DNA from: Microbotryomycetes sp. JL201
Lineage: Eukaryota; Basidiomycota; Microbotryomycetes
Length of the DNA stretch: 64,000 bases
Direction: 5' to 3'
Assembly: GCA_033819885.1 (NCBI GenBank)
Contig: JAQYUZ010000037.1
Coordinates: forward strand, 1 to 64,000
Below are positions 60,850 to 64,000 of this stretch, in pieces. The notes beneath the pieces were generated by a model that made no database searches, was not told where the DNA came from, and worked only from the letters and a program-made list of their open reading frames with translations. Positions within the stretch are counted from its first letter, which is position 1, and each line of letters starts with the position of its first letter. The position numbers and the translations under genes are program-made.

Positions 60850-62534
60850 ATGCTCGCCACTTTGCTCACCACCGTCCTCCTCATTTCACAAGGCGTGTCG
60901 GGCGCCACAATTCCCACACTGGCCGAGAGACAATCTATCTCGTGCCGAATCACGGCCGATTGCTCTGGTATGACCCTCATGCCCAACTCGAAGGCGTACT
61001 GCAATCCCAAGACGAAAAAGTGCCAGGCCAGTGAGTCTGATCCCCTTTTTGCGGGCGAATTGTCTCGACTAACTATTCTTGACGTACTGGAAAGACTGTT
61101 TGTCAGGCTACACAATGAACCCTTGGAAGAAGCAATGCACCAAAAACACTGGCAAGGCCGCGACAACAAAGACGACGTCATCAAAGGCTCCAGCGAGCAC
61201 CGCCGTATCGTGCAAGTCTACTGCAGATTGCACTTCAGCTGGAACGAACGTGCCCTTTGGAGCCAATAGATGGTGCAACGCCGCTGCTGGTGTCTGCAGT
61301 TGGCGCTGCATGTCAAAATTTCAACAGAGCGGTCAGACATGCGTGCCAATCGCCACCCAAGGCGATGCTTCGGCTGTTGTTCCTACCGTCACCGAGACTG
61401 CTTACACGACGACGTTCACGACGGTCACTGCTTCGCCGTCTCCGAGTGCTTCAACTCCGAGCGGAGTGACGTGCTCAGTCACGTCGGATTGCACCTCGGC
61501 CGGCACAGTCGTACCAAGCAATGCCAACCGTTGGTGCGATAGCACCAATCAAGTTTGTAGCTGGCGATGCATGTCTGGGTTCTCGCAAGTCGGCCAGGCT
61601 TGCGTCAACTCGGTGTCTGTTGCTCCAACCGCCACCGTTGTTGTGCCGACGACGACGGCTGACACTCCAGCTGTGAGCCTCTTCTTTGCACACACTGTCC
61701 TGTACTGTTTGTCTGACCTGGCGGTGCATGATTGATCACGAGCAGCCATCGCCGACATACGGTTCCGATGACGGCTTCTCATCCGTCAACTTGCCAGCGC
61801 TTGGCATCACCCAATTCGGCGTGCCTGGCAACACTTGGAACTCGAACCAATTGTTCTCTTGGTTCAGGACCAACAATCCGGCGGATTACACAAACGGGTG
61901 AGATGATTTGTCATGCGTCTTGGTGCGATGGGTGGCTAACATATAAATTCGCTTCACAGCAATTCTTGGTTCGTCCGGTTTCGCAAATGATGTTTCACGA
62001 ACGGGTAACTGACGTTCAGGGGATGACCATGACGTGCAGGTGCTACCGCAAGTATGGCGATTACAACATCGCTGCCGTTCCAGTCGGTCGAATGCTCGCC
62101 AACTTTGGATACTCCAACTCTGCGGCAGGTCGAGCTTACTGTGGACTTGAAATTGAAGTTGTTGTCCCTTCAACGGGAAAGAGCATGACGATGATCGTCG
62201 GCGACGGTTTCGACGACACTTGGGTGCGAACACCAGCAGCATTGTGAGCAGTGCCGTCGAGTCGCGCTGGATAAAGCTGTACACTCACACTCTGCACTGA
62301 ATTTGTGTGCTCAGGGACATCACAACCGATGCAGTGAGTTTCGCCGCGCATGATTGACGAAAGAGCTACAAAGTGAGCTGACTCTGGCTTCTATCCATGT
62401 TACAGTTCTGGTACCTGTTTGGCCGCGAGACCTGGAACAAGAACGATGTCTTGTGGGGCAACTGGCGCTTCACCGGCAGACGTGACAACTCATATGTCTT
62501 CAACGACGGCAACCCCTGCGTCGGCTGTCCCTGA
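60850..62534 (+). CDS. Secreted Cys-rich protein, three-repeat paralogue
   Basis: Larger paralogue of the gene at 35276. Signal peptide MLATLLTTVLLISQGVSGA. Three Cys-rich repeats: SCRITADCSGMTLMPNSKAY (ending C-NPKTKKCQ, then CLSGYTMNPWKKQC), SCKSTADCTSAGTNVPFGAN (with RWCNAAAGVCSWRC), and TCSVTSDCTSAGTVVPSNAN (with RWCDSTNQVCSWRC). Linkers are Thr/Ser/Pro/Ala-rich, likely O-glycosylated. The shared C-terminal domain has SVNLPALGITQFGVPGNTWN, RTNNPADYTNGNSWC, RAYCGLEIEVVVPSTGKSMT, VGDGFDDTWVRT, WNKNDVLWGNWRFTGRR and ends NPCVGCP. Two microexons (61960-61968 and 62315-62333) are needed to keep the paralogue's order. Function unknown; a wall-associated or effector-like role is inference. Confidence 0.8.
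61960..61968 (+). other. 9-nt microexon
   Basis: Introns 61898-61959 (GTGAGA...TTCACAG) and 61969-62039 (GTTCGT...GTGCAG) leave only CAATTCTTG as exon. The join reads T-N-G-N-S-W-C-Y, matching TNGNSWC in the paralogue, where this stretch is uninterrupted. Without the second intron the frame stops within a few codons. Confidence 0.8.
62315..62333 (+). other. 19-nt microexon
   Basis: GGACATCACAACCGATGCA lies between a GTGCTCAG acceptor and a GTGAGT donor. It gives A-A-L-D-I-T-T-D-A-F-W-Y, aligned with S-S-L-D-V-V-H-N-S-F-T-N in the paralogue at 35276, which has one intron here rather than two. Confidence 0.75.
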
Positions 62535-63154
62535 TTGGTCGATCCATCTCCCTTCTCCGAAAGATGAAGTTCGTGAGGGTTCGGCGGCGCAAACGGGTTG
62601 TTTCCCATCGTAGACTAGAATGTTGTCATTATCTTGGTTCTGGGTGATTTCTGCTGTCGGTCCGAGAAAAGTTTGCATATGACGTCGCGGATTAGCAGAC
62701 ACGCTGGTGACCGAAAATTAAGCAACAGGATGACAAAGTGATAGTATGTCAGAATACGTGCATGGACTCACCGGGTCGCTGCCCCGACCATTTATTAGCC
62801 AACAACGGGGCGATCTGCGTCTTTTCGCATCCAACCAACGAGGTGAGCATCCGGCTGCTGCACAGGCTAGAAGCCGCTCTTGAGCACTTTGGAGACATTG
62901 CTTTCGAAGCAAGCTAGCCGGGCAATCGTTGATTACATACGTCGTGTGTTTGGACGAGCGGCATTTGCGTCGGTTTGCTAGGTTGCGTCGTACGCCACGC
63001 CTCGGCCGCAAGTGACGCTGATCCTACTGGCAGTCGATTGTCGAAACAGTATCGCACTTGCTCCTTGGCCAACTTGAGCTGCTGGGCGGCTGCCTGTACT
63101 ATCGCAACTGACTCGACGCCCACACTCGCGGGTGCCGCTGTCCTCTCTGCAGTC
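62535..63154. other. Intergenic, secreted gene 3' end / eRF3 promoter
   Basis: 620 bp. No conserved gene; short frames only. Upstream part is AT-richer. It should hold the eRF3 promoter. Confidence 0.55.
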
Positions 63155-64000
63155 ATGTCTTTCAACCCGAACGCAGGCTCGTTCAACCCAAACGCGGGCT
63201 CTTTCCAGCCAGGAGCGCCGCCGTTCAGACCAGGCGGACAGCAGCAGCAGCAACCGTACAATCCTTACGCCGCTGGACCACAGGACGCAACTCAGCAGCA
63301 GTTCTACAACCCGTACGCTCAGCAGCAGCACCAGCAACAACAATTCGGCTACGGACAGTACGGCTATGGCGCACCGCAGGCAGGATTCGGCGCGCACGAC
63401 CCTTTCGCACGACAGAACAATGCACCGCAGCAACAGCAGTATGGCAGTCAGCAATTCAACAGAGGGCCCGTCCAACGCGAACAGCAAGTATACCAACCAC
63501 CCGTTCGCAACGCAGAGCCAAAGCCGACCGCACCCTTCTCGAGGCCAGAGGCGGACCCTTCTGCACCCGCACCTGCTAAACCACCTACCATGTCGCTCAA
63601 GATCGGAGGTGCCGCGTCCAATAACGATAAGCCTGCCACAGTCTCACTCAAGATTGGCGGCAGCAAGGCAAACACGTCTGCATCGTCAGCTGCCGCATCC
63701 TCATCCGCTGCAAAGGCTGGTTCGGCCGCCACAAGCAGCAAAGACGCGTCCCCTCAATCATCAAAGCCTGGCACGCCTGCCCCCGGAGACAAGTCAGCAG
63801 CAACAACTGCAAAAGCACCGGCCGCCGCAAAGGCCAAGAAAGACGACGACGCCACAGCCGCTTCAAAGTCAAAGGCAGAGGCCAAGAAGGACGCGGCCGT
63901 CGCAAAGGCCGAAAACAGCAGGACGGCAGACGCCATCTCTGCTGAAGTCGCAGCTCACGTCGATGAGGAAACTTTGACCGATTTGTATGGTGATGCTCGT
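63155..64000 (+). CDS. SUP35: Translation release factor eRF3 (Sup35), N-terminal part
   Basis: GTPase that works with eRF1 to end translation. The window holds 282 codons, uninterrupted by introns, and ends before the GTP-binding domain. The start MSFNPNAGSFNPNAGSFQPG carries two overlapping PAM2-like motifs (N-P-N-A-x-x-F-x-P), which bind poly(A)-binding protein. A Gln/Asn/Gly/Tyr-rich prion-like part follows (QQQHQQQQFGYGQYGYGAPQ), then a charged M region with a doubled SLKIGG (MSLKIGGAAS and VSLKIGGSKA) and an Ala/Lys-rich stretch. The last residues DEETLTDLYGDAR match the conserved lead-in to the EF-1alpha-like domain in Sup35. The gene runs off the right edge. Confidence 0.9.
   Translation, partial: MSFNPNAGSFNPNAGSFQPGAPPFRPGGQQQQQPYNPYAAGPQDATQQQFYNPYAQQQHQQQQFGYGQYGYGAPQAGFGAHDPFARQNNAPQQQQYGSQQFNRGPVQREQQVYQPPVRNAEPKPTAPFSRPEADPSAPAPAKPPTMSLKIGGAASNNDKPATVSLKIGGSKANTSASSAAASSSAAKAGSAATSSKDASPQSSKPGTPAPGDKSAATTAKAPAAAKAKKDDDATAASKSKAEAKKDAAVAKAENSRTADAISAEVAAHVDEETLTDLYGDAR

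Overview
This window looks like nuclear DNA of a basidiomycete fungus with a compact genome. Genes lie about 2-2.5 kb apart on both strands, and nearly every gene is cut by many short introns, mostly 50-100 nt, with GT(G/A)AGT donors. The gene set includes snurportin, COP9 subunit 3, DNAJC11 and an Iks1-type kinase alongside fungal-only families. Pucciniomycotina would fit, but I cannot place the species from sequence alone. I recognise no rRNA, tRNA or CRISPR array.

Layout. Positions 1-4534 are gene-poor. They hold two diverged copies of a ~215 bp direct repeat; one copy is split by a 159 bp TG...CA insertion flanked by GTCA. From 4535 onward the window is packed: clathrin heavy chain (minus); SAM50 (minus) head-to-head with DNAJC11 (plus); PRP22 helicase (minus) head-to-head with GDP-L-fucose synthase (plus); SmB (plus); CSN3 (plus); a DUF4048-like protein (minus); a LARP-type RNA-binding protein (plus); an Iks1-like kinase (plus); a secreted Cys-rich protein (plus); a bHLH factor (minus); aminopeptidase P (minus); an amino-acid permease (minus); a secreted M28 peptidase (minus); glycogen synthase (minus); LSm6 (minus) head-to-head with snurportin (plus); UMP1 (minus) head-to-head with CFD1 (plus); a small Zn-binding-type protein (plus); an ORP lipid-transfer protein (plus); a second, larger paralogue of the secreted Cys-rich protein (plus); and the N-terminal part of eRF3/Sup35 (plus, running off the end).

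How the genes relate. Four genes act on spliceosomal snRNPs (PRP22, SmB, LSm6, snurportin). SAM50 and DNAJC11, partners at the mitochondrial outer membrane/MICOS bridge in animals, share a 138 bp divergent promoter. LSm6 and snurportin share an 80 bp one. Proteostasis is represented by UMP1, CSN3, two peptidases and eRF3.

The most striking observations concern gene structure and one secreted family. Glycogen synthase needs a 5-nt microexon to restore its universally conserved N-terminal motif. The larger secreted paralogue contains 9-nt and 19-nt microexons. SmB appears to start with an ATG-only exon. Three introns use GC-AG splice sites. The two secreted paralogues carry one versus three copies of a Cys-rich repeat joined to a shared C-terminal domain I cannot assign with certainty.
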